Shown here in pieces: positions 1-8,542 of a stretch of 34,671 nucleotides of DNA. The notes under the pieces were generated by a model that saw only the letters and a program-made list of their open reading frames with translations, was not told the DNA's origin and searched no databases. The first letter of the stretch is position 1; each line of letters starts with the position of its first letter. The translations under genes were made by a program, and so were the position numbers. This stretch comes from an uncultured Ruminococcus sp. (lineage in GTDB: Bacteria; Bacillota; Clostridia; Oscillospirales; Ruminococcaceae): positions 1 to 34,671 of the forward strand of contig CACZGM010000014.1 of assembly GCA_902780695.1 (NCBI GenBank). Direction: 5' to 3'.

Positions 1-150
1 ACTTACAAGTCGGTTGCCCAAATCATGATAAAGGACGATGAGTCGAGTCAGCGTCCTGTAATGAATGGAATTGCTGCCATGGTCGACATGGGAATGGACA
101 TGACGAGCAGTTTCGACAACGAGGTCTTTGTTCTGAAAAGTAAGGAGTGA
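1..150 (+). CDS. Unidentified protein, C-terminal fragment upstream of fliF
   Basis: Only the last 49 codons are inside the window, in the frame that ends with TGA at 148-150; the other two forward frames stop early, at about 26 and 41. The end reads MVDMGMDMTSSFDNEVFVLK. FliE normally precedes fliF in clostridial clusters, but I do not see the FliE C-terminal signature (a conserved VRNK...AYQEIMRM-type end), nor a clear FlgB or FlgC end. The gene stops 23 bases before fliF and is probably co-transcribed with it. No function is assigned. It may be a divergent FliE or an unrelated gene. Confidence 0.5.
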   Translation, partial: TYKSVAQIMIKDDESSQRPVMNGIAAMVDMGMDMTSSFDNEVFVLKSKE

Positions 151-173
151 CGCCCGGCAGGGCATATACATAA

Positions 174-1856
174 ATGGATAAAGTCAAGGAAATACTCGGA
201 AAGATCACCGGCGCGATAAAGACGCGCTGGGAGGCTCTCAACAAAACAATAAGGATAATAATAATAGCGGTCGCGTCGGTAATAGTCGTGTCGCTTATAG
301 TCCTTATCATAATCAATTCCATAACGCACTATGCCGTGCTGTACAGCGGCGCTTCTCCGGAAGAGACCGCCGAGGTCATATCGCTGCTTCAGGGCGATCT
401 CGGTGAGACCGATGTACGCATAGACAACAACGGCGACATACTTGTTCCCGCAAACCGGCTTGAGACTCTCCGCGCACAGCTCAGCGTCCGCGGATATCCC
501 AAGACCACGTTCAACTACAATATCTGGGACAGCGGAATCGGAATGTTCTCAACCGAGTCCGACAAGCGCGTAAAGGAAAAACAGCAGCTGCAGGAAAACC
601 TGCGCGCGACACTTGCGATGTATGACGGTGTCGATTCCGCGGTTGTAATACTCAATATCCCGGCCGATGACAATTACGTCATAGCGAGCCGGAAAGAGGA
701 GTCAAGCGCTTCCGTGCTTCTGAACCTCAGCCATGCGCTCTCCGTAAGCACGATAGAGGGTATATACAACCTTATACGCACCTCGGTGCCGAACCTCAAA
801 CAGGAAAATATAACCGTCACCGACGGCAAGGGTGAGCTGCTCACTACCGATAAGGTTGCAAGCGCACTGGAGGACGAGGACGAGACCGTGCTCTTCTACA
901 AGCGGCTTGAATTCCAGAATACACTGATAGAGATACTCAACGACAAGCTGGGCGACCTGCTGAAAAAGGTTTTCCCGGATTACAGGATAGGCGTTGATGT
1001 CCGCCTTAACTATGACCCTACGGTAAAGCAGATAACCGAATATACGCCGTCCGTTGACTCGGAAGGCAACCGCGGCGGTATGGTGCAGGACGAAAAGTAT
1101 GTGTCCGCGGGAGGCGGAAACGCGGAAGAGGGCGGACTTGTCGGCACGACCGTGAACGCCGATATCTCCCCCGATTATCCTACGCTGCGTATCGGCGACG
1201 GCGACGAGTTCTACTATGAAACGCAGAAAGAGATACATTACCTCGTAAACGAGGCTATCACACAGATAGAAAAGGACGGCTACAGCTACGACAACATATC
1301 CGCTTCGGTAATAGTTGACGGCGACCCGGAGAATTTCTCGCAGGCAAATATCGAGGACTGGGAAAAGCTTATCGCCGACGCGATAGGCACATCAACAGAC
1401 AAGGTGTCGTTTATTCCGACAAACTTCACTCTTGACAGGACCGGTGAAAGCGCGGGCGACGGCGGTATTATCGTACAGGGCGGCAACAACACGCTGGTAT
1501 TTATCATCATAGCGCTCGGCATCATGCTGATAGTTCTGCTTGTTACGGCACTTGTCGCGGCGGGCTCCAACAAGAAACGCATGAAGGCAAGGCGTGCGGC
1601 TGCCGTTGCGGCATCCTCAGCGTCAAGCCCTTCTGCCGCAAATCTGTCGAATTATGAAGAGGACGATATGGGAAGACGTGCAGCAAGACCCGAAGAAGTG
1701 GACGACAGCTACGAATTTGAGATACAGAGCCTGTCCGGCGAAGAGGACGAGTCTTCGAGAGACGCCCTCCTGAAGAAGGAGATACGCGACTTCTCGACAT
1801 CGAACCCGGAGATCGTCGCACAGCTTATCAGAAACTGGATAAAGGGCGAGGAATGA
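174..1856 (+). CDS. fliF: FliF, flagellar MS-ring protein
   Basis: Forms the membrane/supramembrane ring of the flagellar basal body, which houses the export gate and carries the rotor protein FliG. The 560 residues have family layout and length: a cytoplasmic N-terminus, a membrane segment at about 26-48 (IRIIIIAVASVIVVSLIVL), the YscJ/FliF ring-building domains from about 50 to 430, a second membrane segment at about 441-464, and an acidic cytoplasmic tail. The tail ends in ALLKKEIRDF...VAQLIRNWIK, the FliG-binding helices typical of FliF. The ATG at 174 lacks a strong ribosome binding site nearby (AAGGAG at 142-147 is 26 bases away), so coupling to the preceding gene is likely. fliG follows after 38 bases. 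Assignment is firm from domain order and the cluster. Confidence 0.96.
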   Translation: MDKVKEILGKITGAIKTRWEALNKTIRIIIIAVASVIVVSLIVLIIINSITHYAVLYSGASPEETAEVISLLQGDLGETDVRIDNNGDILVPANRLETLRAQLSVRGYPKTTFNYNIWDSGIGMFSTESDKRVKEKQQLQENLRATLAMYDGVDSAVVILNIPADDNYVIASRKEESSASVLLNLSHALSVSTIEGIYNLIRTSVPNLKQENITVTDGKGELLTTDKVASALEDEDETVLFYKRLEFQNTLIEILNDKLGDLLKKVFPDYRIGVDVRLNYDPTVKQITEYTPSVDSEGNRGGMVQDEKYVSAGGGNAEEGGLVGTTVNADISPDYPTLRIGDGDEFYYETQKEIHYLVNEAITQIEKDGYSYDNISASVIVDGDPENFSQANIEDWEKLIADAIGTSTDKVSFIPTNFTLDRTGESAGDGGIIVQGGNNTLVFIIIALGIMLIVLLVTALVAAGSNKKRMKARRAAAVAASSASSPSAANLSNYEEDDMGRRAARPEEVDDSYEFEIQSLSGEEDESSRDALLKKEIRDFSTSNPEIVAQLIRNWIKGEE

Positions 1857-1894
1857 TCCGCGTATGAAACTCATGAAGAAAGGGGAGCTTTTGA

Positions 1895-2926
1895 ATGGCT
1901 GATGTGCCTCAGACCGGTGCGACTATTGCCGATGTCAGTATGATGCAGAAAGTGGCAATGGTCATTTCCGCTATCGGCTCCGAAAACGCGTCCAAGGTAT
2001 TCAAATACTTTACCGATGAAGAAATAGAGAAGATAACCCTCGAAGTGGCAAAGATGGACTACTGGCCGGTAGAGGTCGTGACCGATGTACTGAACGACTT
2101 CTATGAGGTATGCCTTACGCAGAAGGTCATTTCGGAGGGCGGTATCGAATACGCGAAGGAGATACTCGAAAAGGCGTTCGGACCGCAGGCGGCGGCTTCA
2201 CTGTTCGACAAGATAACCAAGCAGCTCAAATCAAAGTCATTCGCGTTCGTGCGGAAGGCGGACTATAAGAACCTGCTCGCTATCGTGCAGAACGAACACC
2301 CGCAGACAATAGCGCTGATACTGTCATACGCGAGGAGCGATCAGGCATCGGCGATACTCGCGGAACTGCCGAAGGAGATGCGCATCGAGGTAGTTGAGCG
2401 TATAGCGAAAATGGAATCCGCGTCGCCTGACGTTGTAAAGAGCCTTGAAAATACGCTCGAAAAGAAATTCGCCAATATCGTAACGACCGAGAATATGGAA
2501 GTCGGCGGCGTAAACTATATAGCCGACGTACTGAACAAGGTTGACCGCTCCACCGAAAAATACATATTCGACGAGCTAAATCTGCGCGACCCGAAGCTGG
2601 CGGACGAGATACGCTCGAAGATGTTCGTATTCGAGGATATCGTAAATCTCGATTCCATGTCTATACAGGCGTTCATTTCCGAGGTCGATCCGAAGGATCT
2701 CGCGGTCGCTATCAAAGGTTCCACAGCGGAGGTCGCGGAAGTTATCTATGCAAATATGTCCACAAGAAACAAGGAGTCCACGCAGACCGATGTCGAGTAC
2801 CTGCACAATGTGCGTATGCGTGATGTCGAGGAAGCACAGCAGCGTATCGTTGCTATCATACGCCGTCTGGAGGACGAGGGCAAGCTGACTATTTCCAAGG
2901 GCGGCGACGACGAGATCATCGCGTAA
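1895..2926 (+). CDS. fliG: FliG, flagellar rotor/switch protein
   Basis: FliG sits on the cytoplasmic face of the MS ring, transmits torque from the stator and takes part in switching direction. The 343-residue length is normal. The N-terminal domain carries GGIEYAKEILEKAFG (about 82-96). The middle domain carries the hallmark EHPQTIALIL (134-143), which contacts FliM. The C-terminal torque domain has the charged helix FDELNLRDPKLADEIRSKMF followed by FEDIVNL (about 225-252). The ribosome binding site AAAGGGGAG lies just upstream of the ATG at 1895. The order fliF-fliG-fliH is canonical. Confidence 0.97.
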   Translation: MADVPQTGATIADVSMMQKVAMVISAIGSENASKVFKYFTDEEIEKITLEVAKMDYWPVEVVTDVLNDFYEVCLTQKVISEGGIEYAKEILEKAFGPQAAASLFDKITKQLKSKSFAFVRKADYKNLLAIVQNEHPQTIALILSYARSDQASAILAELPKEMRIEVVERIAKMESASPDVVKSLENTLEKKFANIVTTENMEVGGVNYIADVLNKVDRSTEKYIFDELNLRDPKLADEIRSKMFVFEDIVNLDSMSIQAFISEVDPKDLAVAIKGSTAEVAEVIYANMSTRNKESTQTDVEYLHNVRMRDVEEAQQRIVAIIRRLEDEGKLTISKGGDDEIIA

Positions 2927-2970
2927 TACAACTATTCCCGCGAAAGCAGACACGGAGGTGAGCCGCAGAA

Positions 2971-4119
2971 ATGGCAGGCGGAGTTATCAAGGGCGGTATC
3001 GGCACCGGCTATGTTTATGTCAATAATTTCGATACCGACAAGCCCGTCATGAAAACGATCTACGGCAAAAGCCCGGCGGCGGAAAAGGTCGCCGAGATAT
3101 CGAAGCTCAACAGCCGTCAGGAGAAAGCGCTCGCCGCTGTGGAGAAGATGCTTGCGGAGTCGGAAGATCACGACGGTGAAGGCGGGCAGAATGGTACCGT
3201 CGCGCTGGAGGAAGCTCGTATCGAGCGGGATAAACTGATAGCGGAATATGAGGCTATAAGATCAAAATATGAGAAGGAATCCGAGGAATTCGTGCTTCGT
3301 GCGAGATCCAAGGCTACGGAGATATACGAGCAGACAAAGGAGATAGCGCAGAAAACCGTGCAGGAAGCCCGCGACGAAGCTGCCGGGATACTGAAAGAAG
3401 CAAAGGAAGAAGCTGTAAGGGTCAGCGATGCCGCAAAGCAGCAGGGATATGACGAAGGCGTGAAGCAGGGCTACGACGAGGGTTATGTCAAAGCGTTGAA
3501 AAAATGCAAGGACAGCCTTGTGGAGCTCAAGGAGCTTGCGGGTCAGGTAACGGAGGAAAAGACCGAGCTTCTGATGCAGTACGAGCGCCAGCTGTTCGAC
3601 ACGATATTCGATATAGCGCAGCGCGTGACGCTCGGCGCACTCGGACAGAAGGACAAGGGCGTGATAACGCGCATGATACAGGAAGCCGGAAAGAAATACA
3701 AGGCGAGCAAGACCGTTAAGATAACGCTTTCAAAGCTCGATGTGAGCGATGAAGCCGAGATAGACGAGGAGCTGCTCAAAACCGTTTTCCGCAATTGTGA
3801 CAACGTAGATATCGAGATACTTGAAGACGCGCCGTCCGGAACGCTTATGATAGACGACGGCAGTGAGATAACCGATGCGAGCGTCATGACTCAGCTCAAA
3901 ATGGTGGAGCAGCTCGGCAAGGGCAAGTACCGTGACAAGAATATAACCGATATGCTCCGTGAGACACGGACTTCCAGATCAAAGAAGACAGGCGGCAGAA
4001 AGAAAGCCGCGGCAAGTGACGGTGAGGACACTCCCGCCGAAACAGGCGATGAGGGCGAACTGCCCGATGTCGTATATACAAAAGCCGGCGGCGATGAAGA
4101 TGCCGGCGGCGCAGAATAA
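2971..4119 (+). CDS. fliH: FliH, flagellar export ATPase regulator/stator
   Basis: FliH binds the export ATPase FliI and anchors it to the export gate. The protein is 382 residues, long for the family. A long Glu/Lys/Ala-rich coiled coil (about 70-170) leads to the diagnostic segment EGVKQGYDEGYVKALKK, then the FliH/HrpE-type domain (FDTIFDIAQRVTLGAL; KVKITLSKLDV-like strands) to about residue 325. A charged, low-complexity tail (RSKKTGGRKKAAA, then Asp/Glu/Gly-rich) is added at the C-terminus and is not part of the usual FliH fold. The ribosome binding site GGAGG is at about 2954-2958. The position between fliG and fliI supports the call. The disordered tail is the odd feature. Confidence 0.9.
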   Translation: MAGGVIKGGIGTGYVYVNNFDTDKPVMKTIYGKSPAAEKVAEISKLNSRQEKALAAVEKMLAESEDHDGEGGQNGTVALEEARIERDKLIAEYEAIRSKYEKESEEFVLRARSKATEIYEQTKEIAQKTVQEARDEAAGILKEAKEEAVRVSDAAKQQGYDEGVKQGYDEGYVKALKKCKDSLVELKELAGQVTEEKTELLMQYERQLFDTIFDIAQRVTLGALGQKDKGVITRMIQEAGKKYKASKTVKITLSKLDVSDEAEIDEELLKTVFRNCDNVDIEILEDAPSGTLMIDDGSEITDASVMTQLKMVEQLGKGKYRDKNITDMLRETRTSRSKKTGGRKKAAASDGEDTPAETGDEGELPDVVYTKAGGDEDAGGAE

Positions 4120-4131
4120 CGAATAACAGCT

Positions 4132-4163
4132 CCCGCCGCTGCGTGTCAGTCCGCCGCGGCGGG
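4132..4163 (+). other. GC-rich hairpin between fliH and fliI
   Basis: CCCGCCGC (4132-4139) pairs perfectly with GCGGCGGG (4156-4163) in the 118-bp fliH-fliI spacer, the longest gap within the flagellar run up to fliI. An AT-rich stretch (tattatatagtataata) follows, but no run of T. It may be a processing or mRNA-stability hairpin, or a weak attenuator. The spacer also holds the fliI ribosome binding site (GGAGGT at about 4222). Confidence 0.5.
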
Positions 4164-4237
4164 TATTATATAGTATAATATGCTTACTGCGCCTTTGGCG
4201 GGAAGCATAACAATAAAATAACGGAGGTCGTCCGGAT

Positions 4238-5545
4238 ATGGATCTTCGCGGTTTCAGAGCCGAGATAGGCAGCTTCGATATGTACCGGTATATGGGCAAG
4301 ATAGAAAAGATCGTCGGAATGACGATAGAATCTTCCGGCCCGGAATGCAGTATCGGCGATATCTGCCGCATATACTCCAAAGAGGACAGAGAAAATTTCA
4401 TATATGCCGAGGTCGTAGGCTTCCAGTCCGAAAAAGTACTGCTTATGCCGTACACCGACATAGAGGGCATAGGCCCCGGAAGCATCGTTGACAATACCGG
4501 CGACAAGCTCCGCGTTAAGACCGGCGACGCTATGATCGGACGCATTATCAACGCGATAGGTGAGCCGATAGACGGCGGCGGTGAGATAAACTATACCGGA
4601 AGCATATCAATATCCGGTATGCCGACAAATCCGCTTACCAGACCGAAGATAGCCGAGCCGATAGAGCTGGGTGTCAAGGCGATAGACGGCATACTTACCC
4701 TTGGTAAGGGCCAGCGTATCGGCATATTCGCGGGCTCCGGCGTGGGAAAATCCACGCTCATGGGTATGATCGCGCGTAAGGTAAAGGCAGATATAAACGT
4801 TATCGCACTTGTCGGCGAGCGTGGCAGAGAGGTGCGCGAGTTCATCGAGAACGACCTCGGCGACGAGGGAATGGCACGCTCGGTGGTGGTGGTGGCGACC
4901 TCCGACCAGCCCGCGATGATGCGCTACAAATGCCCGATGACCGCTACGGCGGTAGCGGAATATTTCATGTCGCAGGGCAAGGACGTTCTGCTGATGATGG
5001 ATAATCTGACGCGTTTTGCAATGGCGAACCGTGAGGTAGGATTGTCTATCGGAGAACCGCCGATAGCACGAGGCTATACCCCGTCCATTTACGCGCAGAT
5101 GCCGAAGCTGCTCGAACGCGCGGGCTGCTTTGAAAAGGGCAGCATTACCGGCATTTATGCCGTTCTTGTCGAGGGTGATGACACAAACGAGCCTATTGCC
5201 GATACTGTCCGCGGTATCATCGACGGACATATCGTGCTTTCAAGAAAGATAGCCGCACAGAACCACTACCCCGCTATCGACATATCCGTGAGCGTCTCGC
5301 GTCTTATGTCTATGATATGCTCGGAGGATCATAAGGCGGCGGCGAGCAAGCTGCGTAATCTTCAGGCGCTTTATAATTCGAACCTCGACCTTATCTCCAT
5401 AGGTGCGTACAAGGCGGGGACGAACCCGAAGCTCGACGAGGCGGTATCGAAGATAGACAAGATAAACGGCTTCCTGTGTCAGCGGACGGACGAGAGCTTC
5501 TCACTCGAAGAAACGATAAGGCTGCTCAAAGAAGCTGTGAGCTGA
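4238..5545 (+). CDS. fliI: FliI, flagellum-specific export ATPase
   Basis: FliI hydrolyses ATP to unload chaperones and drive subunits into the type III flagellar export apparatus; it is homologous to the F1 beta subunit. The 435 residues are typical. Walker A is AGSGVGKST (165-173), the conserved GERGREVREF follows at 193-202, and Walker B is DVLLMMDNLTR (249-259). The C-terminal region has LRNLQALYNSNLDLISIGAYKAG-type residues of the family. The ATG at 4238 follows GGAGGTCGTCCGGAT. It lies downstream of fliH as usual, but the next gene is not fliJ: a membrane enzyme gene intervenes. Confidence 0.97.
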   Translation: MDLRGFRAEIGSFDMYRYMGKIEKIVGMTIESSGPECSIGDICRIYSKEDRENFIYAEVVGFQSEKVLLMPYTDIEGIGPGSIVDNTGDKLRVKTGDAMIGRIINAIGEPIDGGGEINYTGSISISGMPTNPLTRPKIAEPIELGVKAIDGILTLGKGQRIGIFAGSGVGKSTLMGMIARKVKADINVIALVGERGREVREFIENDLGDEGMARSVVVVATSDQPAMMRYKCPMTATAVAEYFMSQGKDVLLMMDNLTRFAMANREVGLSIGEPPIARGYTPSIYAQMPKLLERAGCFEKGSITGIYAVLVEGDDTNEPIADTVRGIIDGHIVLSRKIAAQNHYPAIDISVSVSRLMSMICSEDHKAAASKLRNLQALYNSNLDLISIGAYKAGTNPKLDEAVSKIDKINGFLCQRTDESFSLEETIRLLKEAVS

Positions 5546-5550
5546 TTAAT

Positions 5551-5574
5551 ATATTAAATAGTATATTAAATAGT
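5551..5574 (+). repeat. 12-bp perfect tandem duplication ahead of the inserted gene
   Basis: The unit ATATTAAATAGT occurs twice head to tail (5551-5562 and 5563-5574), immediately before the AAAGGA ribosome binding site of the gene at 5589. The AT-rich stretch differs from the GC-richer spacers in the rest of the cluster. It could be a trace of the event that placed the 5589 gene between fliI and fliJ, or a local slippage duplication. Confidence 0.8.
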
Positions 5575-5588
5575 AAAGGAACAAAAGA

Positions 5589-7676
5589 ATGAAACTGCTG
5601 CTGAAACGATTTGCCCCTACCGGCCGCGCCGAAACCGTCACTGGTTGGATCATAGCCGTAATAAATGCACTTGCGGGAGCTTACATATCGTACACCTCCG
5701 GTTTGGATAAAAATCTTATAATACCCGCTGTGGTACTGGTACTTATGACGGTGCTGTTCGGATATTTCAAGCTGTACAGGGTATATTTCGGGAATATACT
5801 TCCCGTACATCTCGGTGCGCTGCTTTATGCCAATATCTTATCTTCACAACTTACAACTGCCAACGAGTACGATTCCGATACAGGAATGGCATTGGTATTT
5901 GTGTCGCGAGCAGTTCTGCTCTTTCTGGCGATAGAGACCGTATTCAGGCTGATAATGCTGCTGTCGGATAAGAAAGGCGACCATCCTGAGAATTTCAAGT
6001 GGGCGCTGCTTAGCTGTTTCCCGGTTTTTTTCACTGTAAATATATATCTGCCGACGGAGACATATCTCGGAAGCTACAGGGATTTCTATTACAGATATAT
6101 CGACTTTGCGCCGTTTATGGCAGTCAGGACTGCTGTATTCACAATCATTGCCGCAAGCGTATTATGCACATTCACGGTAAAGCGTGCCGATGTCTTAATG
6201 CGCGTTATGGCCGGTCTTATGTTCGGCATATATGTGCAGTATCTGTTTATGAACGGTGACATAAGAAGCAATGCCGGTGACCCGATAGACTGGTCGGAAC
6301 TTACCGGAGCAGGTATTATAAACGCGGTCGTCTGGGCCGTTATACTTGCTCTCCCGTTTATTGCGTTTTTCATTTCCCGGAAGCTGAAACCGGGTACCGC
6401 AAAAGATGTCGTGTCCCGCGGACATCTGTATCTCAGCGGTTTTATCGGAGCAGTAGAGCTTGTTTCGGTTATATCCATGCTTCTTACTACGGAAGTCGAT
6501 CTGTTTCACTATAACTTTGTCGGAATACTTTCAAACGAAGAGCAGTTCACTGTTTCAAGGAACAAGAACTTATTCACGCTTATCGTTGACATGGGCGATG
6601 TTGAGATGTTTGAAGAGGAAATGGAAAAAGATCCTGCTTCGTTTGAATGTCTCAAGGATTTTACATATTATGACAACTGCTGTATGACCTGCGACTCGAC
6701 AAACATATCCATACCTTCATTGCTTACCGGAGGGGAGCTGTACTCTGTCAACAATCTTGACGATTGGTACGCCGATATATGGTCATCGGAACGCACGGAA
6801 GCGTTTTATTCAAGACTGCACGAAAACAACTATAAAGTCAATATCTTTGGTGACTTCCAATTTGATTGTATAGATCTTGCCGGAAAGGCGGACAATGTCA
6901 TAAAGGCGGAAGGCAAGTTCGATGTCAACAGGATACTTTACAGCAATATCGATCATCTGTCGGCCTACAGGTATATGCCGATACTGATAAAACAGCATGT
7001 TGAACCCGATTGGAACATCATAAACCATGGTGTCGTTATGGACAAGAAGTGCTTTACAAGCAATGAAGACATACTGAATAATCTCAGACTGAAATTATCA
7101 GACGACAACAGCAATTATTGTATAATCGAACATATTACCGGAATGCACTGGCACAGCTGGTGGTCCAACGGAAAAGAGGGGGCAATGAAGAACACAAAGG
7201 CTATAATAAACTCATACATTCAGCAGTTCAAAGATCTCGGGATATATGACGACTCCGTTATTATCATAACCGCCGACCACGGCATACACGGAGAAGTTGA
7301 CAATATTCCTATCTTTTATATAAAGTGTTCTGGAGAAAGTCATGACGAAATGCGGATATCCCACGCGCCTATACATCTGCGTGACTTCCAGGCAACCTGT
7401 CTGGAAGCGCTCGGACTCAGGCAGGACGGCGATGATAAGGTATTCGGAAGCTCGATATTCGATATCGGAGAGAATGATAAGCGTGAACGTCTTGTTTTCC
7501 AGCGTGAGCAGTTTGAGGTCTTCGGTGACAGATCGTCATACGGATATGAAAATCCCGATAAAACAGATGTACTGTGGGGCTATTATTACACCGGCGACAG
7601 AAATGATCTGAAAGCCCGGGAGGAATCTGTCCCGCCCGATGTTGTTTACAGAATAGCGCTGGGCTACGACGGCTGA
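5589..7676 (+). CDS. Membrane-anchored sulfatase/alkaline-phosphatase superfamily transferase
   Basis: The 695 residues comprise a membrane N-terminus with about eight or nine hydrophobic segments (roughly 18-305) and an extracellular catalytic domain of the sulfatase/alkaline phosphatase superfamily (about 330-640). Seen motifs are the first metal strand NLFTLIVDMGD, then FTYYDN, a Thr/Ser-rich nucleophile region DSTNISIPSLLTG, and the late metal-binding IIITADHG. This architecture resembles LTA-synthase-like and surface-polymer phosphotransferases, which move phosphoglycerol or similar groups onto surface glycans or lipids; the substrate here is unknown. The gene is in line with the flagellar genes (43 bases after fliI, 35 before fliJ), so it is probably co-transcribed. 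A role in decorating flagellin or the envelope near the flagellum is only inference. Confidence 0.75.
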   Translation: MKLLLKRFAPTGRAETVTGWIIAVINALAGAYISYTSGLDKNLIIPAVVLVLMTVLFGYFKLYRVYFGNILPVHLGALLYANILSSQLTTANEYDSDTGMALVFVSRAVLLFLAIETVFRLIMLLSDKKGDHPENFKWALLSCFPVFFTVNIYLPTETYLGSYRDFYYRYIDFAPFMAVRTAVFTIIAASVLCTFTVKRADVLMRVMAGLMFGIYVQYLFMNGDIRSNAGDPIDWSELTGAGIINAVVWAVILALPFIAFFISRKLKPGTAKDVVSRGHLYLSGFIGAVELVSVISMLLTTEVDLFHYNFVGILSNEEQFTVSRNKNLFTLIVDMGDVEMFEEEMEKDPASFECLKDFTYYDNCCMTCDSTNISIPSLLTGGELYSVNNLDDWYADIWSSERTEAFYSRLHENNYKVNIFGDFQFDCIDLAGKADNVIKAEGKFDVNRILYSNIDHLSAYRYMPILIKQHVEPDWNIINHGVVMDKKCFTSNEDILNNLRLKLSDDNSNYCIIEHITGMHWHSWWSNGKEGAMKNTKAIINSYIQQFKDLGIYDDSVIIITADHGIHGEVDNIPIFYIKCSGESHDEMRISHAPIHLRDFQATCLEALGLRQDGDDKVFGSSIFDIGENDKRERLVFQREQFEVFGDRSSYGYENPDKTDVLWGYYYTGDRNDLKAREESVPPDVVYRIALGYDG

Positions 7677-7711
7677 TATTACGGAATACGTCCGGAAGGA
7701 GGATATGCCGG

Positions 7712-8164
7712 TTGAAGAAATTCGTATTTACGCTCCAGAATCTGAAAGACTACCGCGAGCAGACGCTTGACACCGAGAAAGGCACACTTGCGGAGATGCG
7801 GGCGGAGCTCGTTCAGATGGAAGCGGAGCTTGAGCATATCCTCGAAGAACTCGCAAAACTTAACCGTGATCTGCTTGCGCTGTATGCCAAGGGAACCACG
7901 GCTAACGACATATCTGTACACAAGCGCTACATAAACGCGAAGCAGCAGGAGCTTCATCAGCAGCGCCACAAGATACTGATGCAGAACCGCAAGATAGAGT
8001 CGCAGCTCCAGACCGTCATAGACGCGACAAAGGAGGTCTCCAAGCTCGAAAGGCTCGAAGAGCATCAGCTTGAAGACTACAAAGCCGCCGAACAGAAAGA
8101 GACCGAGCAGTTCATTGAAGAATTTGTCTCAAATGCCGACTGGCGCAAACAACACAACGGATAA
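7712..8164 (+). CDS. fliJ: FliJ, flagellar export chaperone/central stalk
   Basis: FliJ is a small coiled-coil protein that fits into the FliI hexamer like the gamma subunit of F1 and helps couple export to ATP hydrolysis. The 150-residue length is normal. It begins KKFVFTLQNLKDYREQTLD, a typical FliJ start (F.LQ.LLDYRE), and the rest is almost entirely heptad-rich helix. The start is TTG at 7712, set by a perfect AAGGAGG at 7696-7702; the nearby ATG at 7705 is in another frame. It is the last gene of the flagellar run: instead of fliK and hook genes there is a repeat-rich spacer and a convergent gene. Confidence 0.9.
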   Translation: MKKFVFTLQNLKDYREQTLDTEKGTLAEMRAELVQMEAELEHILEELAKLNRDLLALYAKGTTANDISVHKRYINAKQQELHQQRHKILMQNRKIESQLQTVIDATKEVSKLERLEEHQLEDYKAAEQKETEQFIEEFVSNADWRKQHNG

Positions 8165-8170
8165 ACTGCG

Positions 8171-8451
8171 CAAGCCCCCTTTAAAAAAGGGGGCTTGACC
8201 CCCTAAACATACTGCTGTATTTCAAAGTCACATCAATGGGTCGCTCTGCGAGAAATGAATGGGGGTTGGCGATATTTCAATTTATATTAATAACAAAAAC
8301 AGCTTACTTCGTAAGATACAGTAAGCTGTTTGTTTTTGTCTTGAAGTCTTTGCCAACCCCACTGCGTTACAGTCTGCACCTGAAATAAATCTGAGCTTTG
8401 AAATACTGCATTTATTTAGGGGATCCAACCCCCTTTTTTAAAGGGGGTTGG
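8171..8451. repeat. Nested imperfect inverted-repeat element between fliJ and typA
   Basis: About 280 bp framed by two look-alike perfect 12-bp hairpins: CAAGCCCCCTTT/AAAGGGGGCTTG (8171-8182/8186-8197) and CCAACCCCCTTT/AAAGGGGGTTGG (8425-8436/8440-8451). Inside, CCCCCTAAACATACTGCTGTATTTCAAAG-like sequence from about 8200 is mirrored by CTTTGAAATACTGCATTTATTTAGGGG up to about 8422; GGGGGTTGGC (8262-8271) is mirrored by GCCAACCCC; a terminator hairpin lies at the centre. No ORF is credible here. It reads as two convergent copies of the TGCAGTATTTCAAAG repeat meeting at a shared terminator, or as a MITE-like palindrome. The flanking hairpins lack a T run, so they are not standard terminators. 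Confidence 0.75.
8298..8339 (+). terminator. Bidirectional intrinsic terminator, fliJ/typA convergent spacer
   Basis: AACAGCTTAC (8298-8307) pairs perfectly with GTAAGCTGTT (8321-8330) and is followed by TGTTTTTGT. The upstream side reads ACAAAAAC, so the reverse strand also has a T-rich tail. An alternative inner hairpin CTTAC-ttc-GTAAG lies at 8303-8315. It sits between convergent fliJ (+) and typA (-), where a bidirectional terminator is expected. Confidence 0.8.
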
Positions 8452-8542
8452 CGGGGTCCGGGGTGTCTTCCCGGACGCGGGGAGGTGGCGCTTGCGCCGG
8501 AGAGGCTGACCGACAGACTCAGCGCCCCGTCTCAAATGTTTC

